Positions 23,702 to 31,679 are shown, counted from the first letter of the stretch. The stretch: DNA of 49,968 nucleotides from Methanoculleus marisnigri (GCA_002503885.1 DASQ01000034.1:1-49968); one strand, 5' to 3'. Numbers and translations are program-made. Notes: generated by a model not told the origin, from the letters alone.

Positions 23702-24364
23702 TCACTCCAAAAACCCAAAGACTTCTTCTATTCGTCCCAGTTCAAACCCGCTCGTAACGGATCCTGCGATGTATCCCTTGCTGTTCGCAAGGAGCCCGGC
23801 GCCCACGAGACCGCTTCCCATATTGATCGAACCGAGGCCGATCGGGAGGTCGACAACCCGTTCAAGACTGGCGATCTCCGTATCGTTGGCCCTCGGATGG
23901 ACGAGAATACCCTGATTCGTCGCACACCCGGCCATCCCGACAGTTTTGATGCCCCCGAGCGAGAGCCGGATCACCGGCACAGAAAGGAACGACCCGATCT
24001 CTTCGGCGACATCGAACTCCATCTCGGGATGGACAGCGGCAACACAGTCGTTTGCCAGAATCACGTTGCCCGCCGCGTTCATGGAGCCCTCGAGCAGGAG
24101 GACTTCCCGGTATTCCCTGAGGACCGCCAGTTCCTCCTCGGTAACGAGGCCGCTGACGACCAGGCCCTGGCTGTTTCCGGCAACAAGCGAGCCGATGATG
24201 CTGCTTCCCTGGATATAGGTGCTCACGATCTCGACATCGAGTTCTCGTGCGAGAGCCTCGGTGAATGCCCCCGGCGCCCCGGGGTATACGATCGCTATGT
24301 CCTCAAAGACGCGTGCGTAAACGCCGATGTTCGGATCGCCGGCGAGGTCGATCGTCCCTGTCAT
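23702..24364 (-). CDS. eif6: Translation initiation factor 6 (aIF6)
   Basis: Anti-association factor that binds the large subunit and keeps it from joining the small subunit until maturation is complete. 220 residues with the five-fold repeated alpha/beta unit of the family. Signature parts: GDPNIGVYARVFEDIAIVYPGAP, GSSIIGSLVAGNSQGLVVSGLV, LANDCVAAVHPE, GCATNQGILVHPRA and NMGSGLVGAGLLANSKGYIAGSVTSGFELGRIEEVFGFLE. Shared by archaea and eukaryotes. Start 1 nt after the rpl31e stop. Confidence 0.95.
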   Translation of the reverse strand: MTGTIDLAGDPNIGVYARVFEDIAIVYPGAPGAFTEALARELDVEIVSTYIQGSSIIGSLVAGNSQGLVVSGLVTEEELAVLREYREVLLLEGSMNAAGNVILANDCVAAVHPEMEFDVAEEIGSFLSVPVIRLSLGGIKTVGMAGCATNQGILVHPRANDTEIASLERVVDLPIGLGSINMGSGLVGAGLLANSKGYIAGSVTSGFELGRIEEVFGFLE

Positions 24365-24365
24365 T

Positions 24366-24629
24366 TCACTCCTCAGCGAGTTCGGCCTGAACCTGCCCGT
24401 CCTCGAACTTCATCGCGCGGACGCGAATCTTCCGTGGGGGCTTCTGACTGCCGTTTTCCCAGACCTTCTCGTTGATGGTCTGGTCAAGTTTGATATCCTC
24501 GCTCTTCATGTGCCGCACAAGAAACGCCTTGATGTCCTTGATAGCGGTGTTGCCCCTCTTCCACCGGGGTGCACGCTTCACCTCACGGAGAGGGATGATA
24601 TAGATATGTTCCTTCAGTATCTCTGCCAT
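24366..24629 (-). CDS. rpl31e: Large ribosomal subunit protein L31e
   Basis: 87 residues, normal length. Sits by the exit tunnel in archaeal and eukaryotic ribosomes. Signature HIYIIPLREVKRAPRWKRGNTAIKDIKAFLVRHMKSEDIKLDQTINEKVWENGSQKPPRKIRV is complete when read in the frame. Follows rpl39e by 4 nt and precedes eif6 by 1 nt, a conserved archaeal trio. Confidence 0.95.
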   Translation of the reverse strand: MAEILKEHIYIIPLREVKRAPRWKRGNTAIKDIKAFLVRHMKSEDIKLDQTINEKVWENGSQKPPRKIRVRAMKFEDGQVQAELAEE

Positions 24630-24633
24630 AATC

Positions 24634-24786
24634 TCACACCTTCAGAGAACTCCGTCTCCAGTTGCGCCTCTTCGGATGCGACGCAACCGCACGGTTGGTC
24701 CTGATCATCACCCATGCAGGCACGCGGCGGTTCTGCTCGCATGCCTTTGCCAGCCGGATCTTCCGGCCCTTCATTAACTTGCTCAT
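24634..24786 (-). CDS. rpl39e: Large ribosomal subunit protein L39e
   Basis: 50 residues, read from the ATG at 24786 to TGA at 24634-24636. Begins MSKLMKGRKIRLAKACEQNR and ends RRNWRRSSLKV, with the L39e core PAWVMIRTNRAVASHPKRRNWR. A tiny, very basic protein that lines the exit tunnel. It lies between the PP-loop ATPase gene and rpl31e, as in other archaea. Easily missed because of its size. Confidence 0.95.
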   Translation of the reverse strand: MSKLMKGRKIRLAKACEQNRRVPAWVMIRTNRAVASHPKRRNWRRSSLKV

Positions 24787-24806
24787 AACTCTCACTCTCG
24801 TAGTAT

Positions 24807-25397
24807 TCAGGTCTCCCTCTTACCGACCACCAGGGACTGCAGGTGGCGGGAAGGAAAGAGCGGCGCCGTGTCGATACCGCGAGCGCGGATCGCGCAACGG
24901 ATCTCTTCTTCGTAGTCGCCGTTCCCGATACTGCCCGTCTCCCCGTACCGCACCACAAGCAGCCGCCCGGCGAGGCGTTCCACCTCCGGTTTCCCGTAGC
25001 CGAGGAGCGGCCTGATGTAGGAGCAGCCGGTGGTCATCTCCAGGTGTTGCACCTCGGACCGTTCGATCCGGGGAACCCGGTCTTCACGGCGGGTGCCGTC
25101 GCCGACAACCGCATACTCGTGGGAGAGGGTTTCGATCGCGGTCCGGTGGACCATATCGATCGCATCGTTGGGGTAACCGCAGGAGAGAAGCAGGTCGACA
25201 GCCTCCTCGAGGAGGTCTCTTCCGAGCACCCTCCTCTTGAAGGGGAGGCCCAGAGCGGCCGCTGCGGCCCGCACCTCCGGAACATCACGGTCGGGATCGA
25301 ATACGCAGGTATTCAGTTCCACGCCGTAATCGCGCGCGAGCATGATCGCCGCCAGCGCACTATCCTTCCCTCCCGAGAAGAGCACACCTGCTTCCAT
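24807..25397 (-). CDS. PP-loop ATP pyrophosphatase-type protein
   Basis: 196 residues with an N-terminal PP-loop LFSGGKDSALAAIMLARDYG. Enzymes with this SGGKDS fold adenylate a substrate with ATP, as in tRNA thiolation, diphthamide amidation or NAD/GMP synthesis. Later conserved parts: DGTRREDRVPRIERSEVQ, MTTGCSYIRPLLGYGKPEVERLA and LVVRYGETGSIGNGDYEEEIRCA. It lacks the long N- and C-terminal RNA-binding domains of TtcA or ThiI and the partner domain of diphthamide synthetase. Placement inside a ribosomal-protein operon (1-nt overlap with PDCD5, before rpl39e) suggests an RNA- or translation-linked role. Substrate unknown. Confidence 0.8.
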   Translation of the reverse strand: MEAGVLFSGGKDSALAAIMLARDYGVELNTCVFDPDRDVPEVRAAAAALGLPFKRRVLGRDLLEEAVDLLLSCGYPNDAIDMVHRTAIETLSHEYAVVGDGTRREDRVPRIERSEVQHLEMTTGCSYIRPLLGYGKPEVERLAGRLLVVRYGETGSIGNGDYEEEIRCAIRARGIDTAPLFPSRHLQSLVVGKRET

Positions 25398-25738
25398 TAC
25401 TTCCGCGTAATCCTGAACTCTTTCTTCGACGGTGTCAACTGCGTAAGCAGGCCCTTTAACTGTTCGTCAGTGATCCGTTGTCGGACCCTGCCGCTCTGGG
25501 CCAGCATCACCAGTTGCTGCTCGACCGCTTTTGCAAAATCCGGCCGGGTCAACTTGATGGTGTTGAGTCGCTCCCTCGCTTCAGGTTCCAGGATCTCCAT
25601 GAGTGCGGCGCGGACCTGCGCATCGATCTGCTGCTGGCGTGCCGCCTCATCTTCCATCCCCTGCTGGCTGCTCATCGCCTGCCGCTGCATCTGTTCCATC
25701 TTCCGGCGGCGGAGTTCCGCAAGTTCGTCGTCTACCAT
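25397..25738 (-). CDS. PDCD5/TFAR19-like DNA-binding protein
   Basis: 113 residues, archaeal homologue of eukaryotic PDCD5. Charged N-terminal helix (ELAELRRRKMEQMQRQ), a Gln-rich segment, and the conserved three-helix core EILEPEARERLNTIKLTRPDFAKAVEQQLVMLAQSGR. Ends in the usual KEFRITRK. A strong AGGAGGT lies before the ATG. In archaea the family is reported to bind nucleic acid. It sits in a conserved operon after rps19e. Precise role unknown. Confidence 0.9.
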   Translation of the reverse strand: MVDDELAELRRRKMEQMQRQAMSSQQGMEDEAARQQQIDAQVRAALMEILEPEARERLNTIKLTRPDFAKAVEQQLVMLAQSGRVRQRITDEQLKGLLTQLTPSKKEFRITRK

Positions 25739-25757
25739 CAGTCATACCTCCTGTCGA

Positions 25758-26207
25758 TCAGTATTTGGCAAGGCCCGGTGCAATCTCGGTAGCCTGAGCC
25801 TTCAGGCCGTTTGCGATGTTGTCGAGGAAGGATCTGCCGGCTGCAGTGACCGTGCGCCCTCCGCGGGTCTGGGAGACGTATCCGGTTGCTTCGAGCTGCT
25901 GGAAGAGTTTCCGGACGATCGCACCGCTTCCCTTCCTGAACTGGGAGGGAGCGGGGCCCCGGTTACGCTTGCCGCCGTAGATGGAGCGCATTCTCTGGGC
26001 GCCGACGGGACCGTCGGTGTAGATACGCCGGAGAACCGACGCCGCACGCACATACCACCAGTCGTCATTCTCGGGGGGCAGCTCTTTGTGTACCCCCGTC
26101 TTTGCAAAAGCGGCCCAGTCGGGGGGCTGAATCTGCGGGTTTTTCTTGAGTTCTTCTGCCGCCTGCCGGATGAACATATCGGCAGGGATGTCATATACAG
26201 TCGTCAT
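25758..26207 (-). CDS. rps19e: Small ribosomal subunit protein S19e
   Basis: 149 residues, full-length. Begins TTVYDIPADMFIRQAAEELKKNP and holds the family block VRAASVLRRIYTDGPVGAQRMRSIYGGKRNRG, then GSGAIVRKLFQQLEATGYV. Archaea/eukaryote-specific. The first gene after a clear TATA element, so it probably leads a transcript running through PDCD5, the PP-loop gene, rpl39e, rpl31e and beyond. Confidence 0.95.
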   Translation of the reverse strand: MTTVYDIPADMFIRQAAEELKKNPQIQPPDWAAFAKTGVHKELPPENDDWWYVRAASVLRRIYTDGPVGAQRMRSIYGGKRNRGPAPSQFRKGSGAIVRKLFQQLEATGYVSQTRGGRTVTAAGRSFLDNIANGLKAQATEIAPGLAKY

Positions 26208-26256
26208 AGATGAACCTCACTCTCGCTAACAGTCTTTACATATTCGTTCAGTGATG

Positions 26257-26268
26257 TTTTATATATTT
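26257..26268 (-). promoter_or_regulatory. TATA box for the rps19e transcript
   Basis: On the minus strand the stretch reads aaatatataaaac. It overlaps the stop codon of the preceding YhbY-like gene and lies about 55 nt before the rps19e ATG. It gives the ribosomal genes their own start, with a leader of roughly 30 nt. Confidence 0.65.
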
Positions 26269-26519
26269 CGAGGATTGTGCCCGGATGATCGCCCTCGCCG
26301 CTCCGTGAGGACAAGAGTTCGCCCCCGGACCTCGGCGAGAACCGCGCCGGCCGATGCCGCTATCTCCTCGGGATCGACTTCGGTGTTCCGGAGCCATCGT
26401 ACCTTGACGACCTTGCGATCTTTTAGCTGGCGCCGGATTTCATCGATCATGACACTGGTGATACCCCGTTTCCCCACCCAGATGGTGGGCTTGAGATCCT
26501 GAAATGATTCTTTACTCAT
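26259..26519 (-). CDS. CRM/YhbY-type RNA-binding protein
   Basis: 86 residues from the ATG at 26519 (MSKESFQDLKPTIWVGKRG), whose A-T-G-A overlaps the rnp4 stop. The longer open frame above lies inside rnp4 and is not used. The single CRM fold is shown by WVGKRGITSVMIDEIRRQLKDRKVVKVRWLRNTEV and the glycine-rich-loop pattern. Bacterial YhbY binds pre-50S particles and plant relatives aid splicing; here it is paired with RNase P protein 4. A role in ribosome or tRNA maturation is likely by context. Confidence 0.85.
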   Translation of the reverse strand: MSKESFQDLKPTIWVGKRGITSVMIDEIRRQLKDRKVVKVRWLRNTEVDPEEIAASAGAVLAEVRGRTLVLTERRGRSSGHNPRNI

Positions 26520-26833
26520 GGTTGAGGCCTCCCGACAGGATACCGAGACTGGTGTCCGCAGGCAAGACAGGTGATGATCACACGGCCCCGATGGATTCTG
26601 ACCCGGGCGTTCGACCCGGGGACCAGGTAGGCGCTGCACCGGCGGCAGAAGCGGCGTTTCAGCGGCCGTTCAATCCGTACCCGGTGGCGCATGCCGATCT
26701 TCCGGGCCAGTTCCACACAGCGGTTGCTCCAGGTGGGGTTTTCCGGGTAGAACTCCGCAGCACGTGCAAAGAGGATAGAGATCCTCTCACGGGCGAGTCT
26801 CCGGGAGCCTGATTTACGTGTAGTATCTGCCAT
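26516..26833 (-). CDS. rnp4: Ribonuclease P protein component 4 (Rpp21)
   Basis: Zinc-binding subunit of archaeal RNase P, which trims tRNA 5' ends with its RNA partner. 105 residues. Two N-terminal helices (ARERISILFARAAEFYPENPTWSNRCVELARKIGMRHRVRI), then a zinc ribbon with RRFCRRCSAYLVPGSN and VIITCLACGHQSRYP (two CxxC pairs). First gene of the long cluster, with a TATA box upstream; 4-nt overlap with the YhbY-like gene. Confidence 0.93.
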   Translation of the reverse strand: MADTTRKSGSRRLARERISILFARAAEFYPENPTWSNRCVELARKIGMRHRVRIERPLKRRFCRRCSAYLVPGSNARVRIHRGRVIITCLACGHQSRYPVGRPQP

Positions 26834-26877
26834 GTGCGATCTGTTCCAATGGTGGGTCTTGAGATTAGCGGCGGAAG

Positions 26878-26887
26878 AATATATAAG
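26878..26887 (-). promoter_or_regulatory. TATA box for rnp4
   Basis: On the minus strand the sequence reads cttatatattc, about 45 nt before the rnp4 ATG. It lies in the gap after purN and marks the upstream end of the translation cluster. Confidence 0.65.
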
Positions 26888-26903
26888 GGTTTGATCCCCG
26901 GGG

Positions 26904-27530
26904 TCAGCGGACTCGCACCCGCCGACCGGTGACCTCCAGGCGGTCCGCGCAGAAAAACTTCACGGCGAGCGGGAGGGCCTTGTGCTCCTCGACCAGGATC
27001 CGGTCGGCGAGCGTCGATTCGTCGTCGTCCGGGAGGACCGGCACGCATCGCTGGACGACGATGGGGCCGGTGTCCATCCCCTCGTCCACGAGGTGGACGG
27101 TGCAGCCCGCGACCTTCACCCCGCACTCGACCGCCTGCCGCTGTGCGTGCAGGCCGGTAAACGCCGGGAGCAGGGCAGGGTGGATGTTCATCATCCGGCC
27201 CGAGAACTCGTGGACGATGCCGGCCCCGAGGATCCGCATGTACCCGGCGAGGACGAAGAGGTCCGCCCGGCAGCCCTGCATCGCAGCGAGGAGCGCCTCC
27301 TCGTAGGCGGCCTTCGAGGGGAACCGCGCATAGTCGACGACCGTCACCGGGATACCGGCGCCTCTCGCCCGCTCTATCGCGTACGCCCGGGGGTTGTCGG
27401 TAACGAGGCCGACACAGATCGCCGGGATATCCCCGGCCGCAATAGCGTCGAGCACCGCCTGAAAGTTCGACCCCCTTCCCGAGGCGAGCACCGCAATCCG
27501 TTTTTTGTTACCAGGTCTCTCTCGATCCAT
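26904..27530 (-). CDS. purN: Phosphoribosylglycinamide formyltransferase PurN
   Basis: Third step of purine synthesis: transfers a formyl group from 10-formyl-tetrahydrofolate (or the methanogen's pterin or formate-linked equivalent) to GAR. 208 residues. Motifs: ASGRGSNFQAVLDAI (phosphate loop), GYMRILG, the catalytic Asn-His pair in MNIHPALLPAFTGLHAQRQA, and the Asp of VDEGMDTGPIV. All three catalytic residues are present. It follows the CBS membrane-protein gene by 14 nt and is probably co-transcribed with it. Confidence 0.94.
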   Translation of the reverse strand: MDRERPGNKKRIAVLASGRGSNFQAVLDAIAAGDIPAICVGLVTDNPRAYAIERARGAGIPVTVVDYARFPSKAAYEEALLAAMQGCRADLFVLAGYMRILGAGIVHEFSGRMMNIHPALLPAFTGLHAQRQAVECGVKVAGCTVHLVDEGMDTGPIVVQRCVPVLPDDDESTLADRILVEEHKALPLAVKFFCADRLEVTGRRVRVR

Positions 27531-27544
27531 AAATACCGGACTCC

Positions 27545-28825
27545 TTACCGGGCCTCCTCCGGCCCGGTTTGAGGTGCGAGGATCAGCTTCACCTTGACGA
27601 TCCGCCGGCCCCGCATCTGCATCACCACGAGCGTGGTGTTGCTCTCCTCGATCTTGACCACCTCACCGCGGCGTGGAATGTGCCCCAGCCGGTCGATAAC
27701 GAGACCGCCGAGACTCTCATACGAATCCGTCAGCGGGAGGGCCAGGTGCAGGTCCTCATTGAGGTGCTCCACCCATGCTCGTGCATCGACCAGATAGACA
27801 CCTTCTTCGATCTCCTGCACCTCGGGCTCCTCCTCGTCGAACTCGTCCATGATCTCCCCGACCAGTTCCTCGAGCATATCTTCGACCGTCACGATCCCGG
27901 CAAACGACCCGTACTCGTCCAGGACGACCGCCATATGCTGCTTCTTCACCTGGAGTTCCTTTAAGAGTTCGTCGATCTTCTTGCTCTCGGGAACGAAATA
28001 GGGTTCGTACATCAGGCTCCGGATCGTCGCGCTCATCTGCTGCCGGAAGACCGCTGCAAAGATGTCCTTGACGTTCAAGAGCCCGACGACGTTGTCGATC
28101 TGCTCGTGGTAGATCGGGATCCGGGAGAAACCCGTCTCGTTGAAGATGGAGAGGGCGCTATCGAGCGTGGCGGTATCCTCGATCATAACGACGTCGACAC
28201 GCGACGTCATCACCTCGCGGACCGTCGTATCCCCAAAGCGCAGCACGGAGTAGAGCATGTCCCGCTCCTCCTCCTCGATAGTCCCCTCCTCCTCACCGAC
28301 GTCGATCCACTCCTTGATCTCCTCCTCGGTGACGACCGGCTCGCTCACGCCGGGTCTGAAGGCGAACTGCCCCTTGATACGGTCCGAGACCCAGAGCACG
28401 GGGTAGAGCACCTTTGAGAGATAGAGGATAGGCACAGCGACACGGAGCGCGAATTCCTCGACATGCCGGGAGGCGTACATCTTCGGTCCGATCTCGCCGA
28501 AGATCAGCATCAGGATGACCGTGACACCGGTTGCTATGCCGATACCGACGTCGCCGTATATGCCGATGGCGATCGCTGTCGCAAGCGATGCTGCTGCCAC
28601 GTTGACGATGTTATTCCCGATCAGGATGGTGATCAGGAGGGTATCGGTCGACCGCTTCAGGGTATCGAGCGCTGTCGCTCCTTTGCGACTCTGGTTCAAG
28701 AGTGCCCGAACTTTCGCCCGGGTTATCGATATGAGGGCGACTTCCGAACTTGAGAAGAAGCCCGAGAGAAGCAGACAGATAAGAAATAATGCGATCTCTA
28801 TGGTTACAAGGTCTACGATTACCAT
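27545..28825 (-). CDS. CNNM/CorC-type membrane protein with CBS pair
   Basis: 426 residues. DUF21 domain with four hydrophobic segments at the N-terminus (IEIALFLICLLLSGFFSSSEVALISITRAKVRALL... to about 150), then a tandem CBS pair (REVMTSRVDVVMIEDTATLDSALSIF; DELLKELQVKKQHMAVVLDEYGSFAGIVTVEDMLEELVGEIMDE), and a C-terminal CorC_HlyC domain (YLVDARAWVEHLNEDL...LPLTDSYESLGGLVIDRLG). The family is linked to Mg/Co efflux and Na-coupled transport; older databases call it hemolysin. A TATA-like ggttatatg (about 28877-28886, read on the minus strand) lies upstream. Confidence 0.9.
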   Translation of the reverse strand: MVIVDLVTIEIALFLICLLLSGFFSSSEVALISITRAKVRALLNQSRKGATALDTLKRSTDTLLITILIGNNIVNVAAASLATAIAIGIYGDVGIGIATGVTVILMLIFGEIGPKMYASRHVEEFALRVAVPILYLSKVLYPVLWVSDRIKGQFAFRPGVSEPVVTEEEIKEWIDVGEEEGTIEEEERDMLYSVLRFGDTTVREVMTSRVDVVMIEDTATLDSALSIFNETGFSRIPIYHEQIDNVVGLLNVKDIFAAVFRQQMSATIRSLMYEPYFVPESKKIDELLKELQVKKQHMAVVLDEYGSFAGIVTVEDMLEELVGEIMDEFDEEEPEVQEIEEGVYLVDARAWVEHLNEDLHLALPLTDSYESLGGLVIDRLGHIPRRGEVVKIEESNTTLVVMQMRGRRIVKVKLILAPQTGPEEAR

Positions 28826-28921
28826 TTATTCCACGCCGCACTGGACGGCTGCATCTAGTCTCGGGTTATCCGTTGGGGTTATATGAATTATGTTGCAGGC
28901 AGATGTTATAAAACCAGCGCT

Positions 28922-29746
28922 TCAGGAGAATATCTTCTCCAGCGCCTCCAATTCCCGTGCCAGGAGCACGACCTTCTCTTCGGATGAGAGGGGCCCGGCA
29001 AAGACCATGTCCTCGAGTTCCAGGGTGAGGTACCCATCGTAGCCCCGGTCGGCAAGTTCCGCAAGCACCCGGGCCGCGGACGGGTCGTTATGGACGGGGT
29101 GGTGGGGCCGCCCGTTCCCGCCGATTGCGCTGACGTGGACGTTTGCCATCCGCTCGATGCAGAGGTCGATGAACCGGTCCACCTCCCCGGGGGACGCCAT
29201 CATGGCATGCCCCATATCGAGCGTGAACCAGAGCCACGGCTCCCGGTCGAGCACCTCGGCGGCATCCTCCGCGGTGTAGAGCAGGGCGTTGACCCGGGGC
29301 TCCAGGTTCTCGATCGCCACCTTCACCCGGGTCTTCTCTGCGACCTCCCGGAGCCGGGCGATGTACTCCTCGAACCGCCGGTAGTCGTAGGCGCTCGGGT
29401 GCCGTTTCGCTGTCCTTCTCCCCGGGTGGACGGTGACCACGCCGGCACCCATCCGCTCCGCCATCCGGATCGCTTCGACGGTATACTCGACCGAGATCTC
29501 GGCGACTCTCGGGTTGATGGAGCAGGGGTTTAAGTCCAGCGACGGGGCATGAACGGTGATCGGCGCGAGTTCCGGGTGGTCGGCGATGCACCCGGCGAGT
29601 TCGTCCTCCGGGCGATCGCGAAGCCAGAAGTGCGGCGTCTCGACCCAGAACTCGAGGCCGTCGAGGCCGGATTCGGCAACGTAGTCGAAGATGCAGTCGC
29701 ACGGGTACTCGTGGAAGAACATGGTCGAGACGGCGAAACGACCCAT
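28922..29746 (-). CDS. Sugar phosphate isomerase/epimerase (AP endonuclease 2 fold)
   Basis: 274 residues from the ATG at 29746 (MGRFAVSTMFFHEYPCD); the longer frame overlaps the divergent xseA promoter. A TIM-barrel of the xylose-isomerase-like family. Metal-ligand-type residues appear in GLEFWVETPHFW, VVTVHPGRR, VAIENLEPR, FTLDMGHAM, NVHVSAIGGNGRPHHP and YLTLELEDM. The family includes isomerases, epimerases and endonuclease IV, and the substrate cannot be told. 96 nt separate it from the CBS protein gene. Confidence 0.85.
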   Translation of the reverse strand: MGRFAVSTMFFHEYPCDCIFDYVAESGLDGLEFWVETPHFWLRDRPEDELAGCIADHPELAPITVHAPSLDLNPCSINPRVAEISVEYTVEAIRMAERMGAGVVTVHPGRRTAKRHPSAYDYRRFEEYIARLREVAEKTRVKVAIENLEPRVNALLYTAEDAAEVLDREPWLWFTLDMGHAMMASPGEVDRFIDLCIERMANVHVSAIGGNGRPHHPVHNDPSAARVLAELADRGYDGYLTLELEDMVFAGPLSSEEKVVLLARELEALEKIFS

Positions 29747-29755
29747 ACTACTACA

Positions 29756-29766
29756 TGATATAAACC
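29756..29766 (+). promoter_or_regulatory. TATA box for xseA
   Basis: gatataaacc lies about 25 nt before the ATG at 29786, the distance for a leaderless archaeal transcript. The same AT core lies 10-20 nt above the divergent isomerase start. Confidence 0.5.
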
Positions 29767-29785
29767 ATCGGTCTAATAGATTGTG

Positions 29786-31033
29786 ATGATGCTCGGCGGT
29801 CATTCCACCGGTCCGGATCGGTTCGGCACCCCGATCCTCGCGGTTTCAGAGGTCTCGGGACTCATCTGCGACCTCCTCGACGACGCTCGCCTGCACCAGG
29901 TCTGGGTCCGTGGAGAGGTGACCAACTATAAGGACCATACCTCCGGCCACCGCTATTTCTCGCTTTCGGAGCGAAACGGAAGGAATTCCGCGCTGCTCAA
30001 CTGCGTGATGTGGCGCACCTCCGCATCCGCGCTCGGCTTTACGCCGAAAGACGGCATGGACGTCCTCGCCTGGGGGTCCGTAGAAGTCTACGAACCTCAC
30101 GGGAGATACCAGCTGATCGTCCGGGAGATGCTCCCGGCGGGTCTCGGCGAGCGCCACCTCATGGTCGAGCGCTGGAAACAGGAACTCAACGCCGAGGGGC
30201 TCTTCGCCCCTGAGCGGAAACGGCCCATCCCGCTCTTCCCGCACCGGGTCGGCGTGGTCACCTCCCCTACCGGTGCGGCGGTGCAGGATATCCTCTCGGT
30301 CATCGACCGGCGGTATCCGGTCGAGGTGGTCCTCTCCCCGACGGCCGTCCAGGGCGATGGGGCCCACACCGAGATCGCGGAGGCGATCCGTCGAATCGAC
30401 GGGCTCGTGGACGTGATCATCATCGGGCGCGGAGGCGGAAGCTTCGAGGACCTCTTCCCCTTCAATCACCCCGACGTCGTGCGGGCCGTCGCCGCATGCA
30501 GGACGCCGGTGATCAGCGCCGTCGGCCACGAGGTGGACACCGCCCTCTGCGACTTCGCCGCGGACCTCCGGGCGCCGACGCCGTCGGCAGCGGCGGAACG
30601 GGCCGTGCCCGAGCGCCGGGAGGTGCTCGGGGAACTCTCCGGGTATGAAGAGAGGATGCGTTCGCTCCTTCTCCACCGCCTCGCCGCCTCGGGAGGCGAG
30701 GTCGAGGAACTCGCGGGGCGCATGCACCCCCGGCGGCTTACACGCCGGATCCACGAGCGGATGCAGCGTCTCGTCGAGCATGAGGACCTGCTCCGGCGGG
30801 CGGCGCTCGCCCGGGTGCAGCGCGACCGGTTCGCGCTCGCGGAGGTCCGTGCACATATCGTGGGGAAGAACCCGCTCGCCATCCTGGACCGGGGTTACTG
30901 CATCGTCAAGTCGGGGGGAAGCGTCGTGAGAAGCGCCGGGGAACTCCACCCAGAAGACCGTGTAGTGCTCTTGATGAAGGACGGCCGGTGCAGTGCCGTC
31001 GTGGAGGAGATAACGTATGACAGAGACCTTTGA
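29786..31033 (+). CDS. xseA: Exodeoxyribonuclease VII large subunit
   Basis: Single-strand DNA exonuclease subunit. About 415 residues, normal length. N-terminal OB fold (LLDDARLHQVWVRGEVTNYKDHTSGHRYFSLSE), catalytic core with GVVTSPTGAAVQDILSVIDRRYP, IIIGRGGGSFEDLFPFNHPDVVRAVAACRTPVISAVGHEVDTALCDFAADLRAPTPSAAAE, then a coiled-coil and the C-terminal NPLAILDRGYCIVKSGG. Several start codons cluster at 29783-29791; the ATG at 29786 fits a leaderless transcript. A bacterial enzyme rarely found in archaea outside a few methanogens. Overlaps xseB by 17 nt. Confidence 0.94.
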   Translation: MMLGGHSTGPDRFGTPILAVSEVSGLICDLLDDARLHQVWVRGEVTNYKDHTSGHRYFSLSERNGRNSALLNCVMWRTSASALGFTPKDGMDVLAWGSVEVYEPHGRYQLIVREMLPAGLGERHLMVERWKQELNAEGLFAPERKRPIPLFPHRVGVVTSPTGAAVQDILSVIDRRYPVEVVLSPTAVQGDGAHTEIAEAIRRIDGLVDVIIIGRGGGSFEDLFPFNHPDVVRAVAACRTPVISAVGHEVDTALCDFAADLRAPTPSAAAERAVPERREVLGELSGYEERMRSLLLHRLAASGGEVEELAGRMHPRRLTRRIHERMQRLVEHEDLLRRAALARVQRDRFALAEVRAHIVGKNPLAILDRGYCIVKSGGSVVRSAGELHPEDRVVLLMKDGRCSAVVEEITYDRDL

Positions 31034-31202
31034 AGAGATGCTGGAAGAACTGCGGGGGATTGTCCGGAGACTGGAAGACGGCGATACGAGCCTCGAAGAG
31101 AGCATCGTCATCTACGAACGCGGTGCGCTCCTCGTAAAGCAGTGCGAAGACCTCCTCGGCGCAGCCGAGATGAAACTCACCGAGCTCGGTCGCGACCGGT
31201 GA
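31017..31202 (+). CDS. xseB: Exodeoxyribonuclease VII small subunit
   Basis: 61 residues, a short two-helix protein that assembles on the coiled coil of XseA. Signature TFEEMLEELRGIVRRLEDGDTSLEESIVIYERGALLVKQCEDLL is complete. It starts inside the end of xseA, so its translation is coupled. It gives a complete bacterial-type exonuclease VII together with the large subunit. Confidence 0.93.
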   Translation: MTETFEEMLEELRGIVRRLEDGDTSLEESIVIYERGALLVKQCEDLLGAAEMKLTELGRDR

Positions 31203-31213
31203 ACCGGTAGAAC

Positions 31214-31230
31214 CCCGGCGGGATGCCGGG
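31214..31230. terminator. Hairpin between convergent xseB and DUF371
   Basis: cccggc / gccggg with loop gggat. It lies in the 42-bp gap between two convergent genes and could serve both as a 3' end. No long U-tract follows, so this is tentative. Confidence 0.35.
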
Positions 31231-31244
31231 TGCGCACGCGGGGC

Positions 31245-31679
31245 TCAGGAATCCTCGGGGACCTCCGCCTCGAGTTCGACCACCAGCTCCTCACCCCGCC
31301 GGAGCGCCTCAATGAACGGCCGGGGGAGGGTGGCTGCGACAGAGTCGGAACGGATGCCCACGGTCCGGTCAGAGACGAAGTCGCTTCGCCGCCAGACGAG
31401 GTCGGCGGGGTGGTCCAGAGTGAACGCCGCGCTTCCCCGCGACCGGATCTCGACGGTCTCGTTCCCTGCGGTAAGCCGGGTCGTGAGCACTGCCCGGTCG
31501 TCGCGGAGCACTGCTTTGAGGTCCGGGTCGAGGTCTGCGGCACCCTTGTCGGCAGCGACGGCGATGATGCAGTCGCCGGTCACGGTCAGCGTCTCGTCCC
31601 TCGTCACCTCAAACGTCGTCGGGTGGGTCCCCTGGATCAGAGGATGCCCCCATGCCCGCACGATATCCCTCGCCTTCAT
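31245..31679 (-). CDS. DUF371 family protein
   Basis: 144 residues, archaeal family of unknown function. Signature parts: RAWGHPLIQGTHPTTFEVTRDETLTVTGDCIIAVAADKGAADL, ETVEIRSRGSAAFTLDHPADLVWRRSDFVSDRTVGIRSDSVAA. It looks like a soluble all-beta fold with no membrane segment or cysteine motif. It diverges from the zinc-finger protein at 31713 and converges on xseB. No operon partner. Confidence 0.85.
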   Translation of the reverse strand: MKARDIVRAWGHPLIQGTHPTTFEVTRDETLTVTGDCIIAVAADKGAADLDPDLKAVLRDDRAVLTTRLTAGNETVEIRSRGSAAFTLDHPADLVWRRSDFVSDRTVGIRSDSVAATLPRPFIEALRRGEELVVELEAEVPEDS

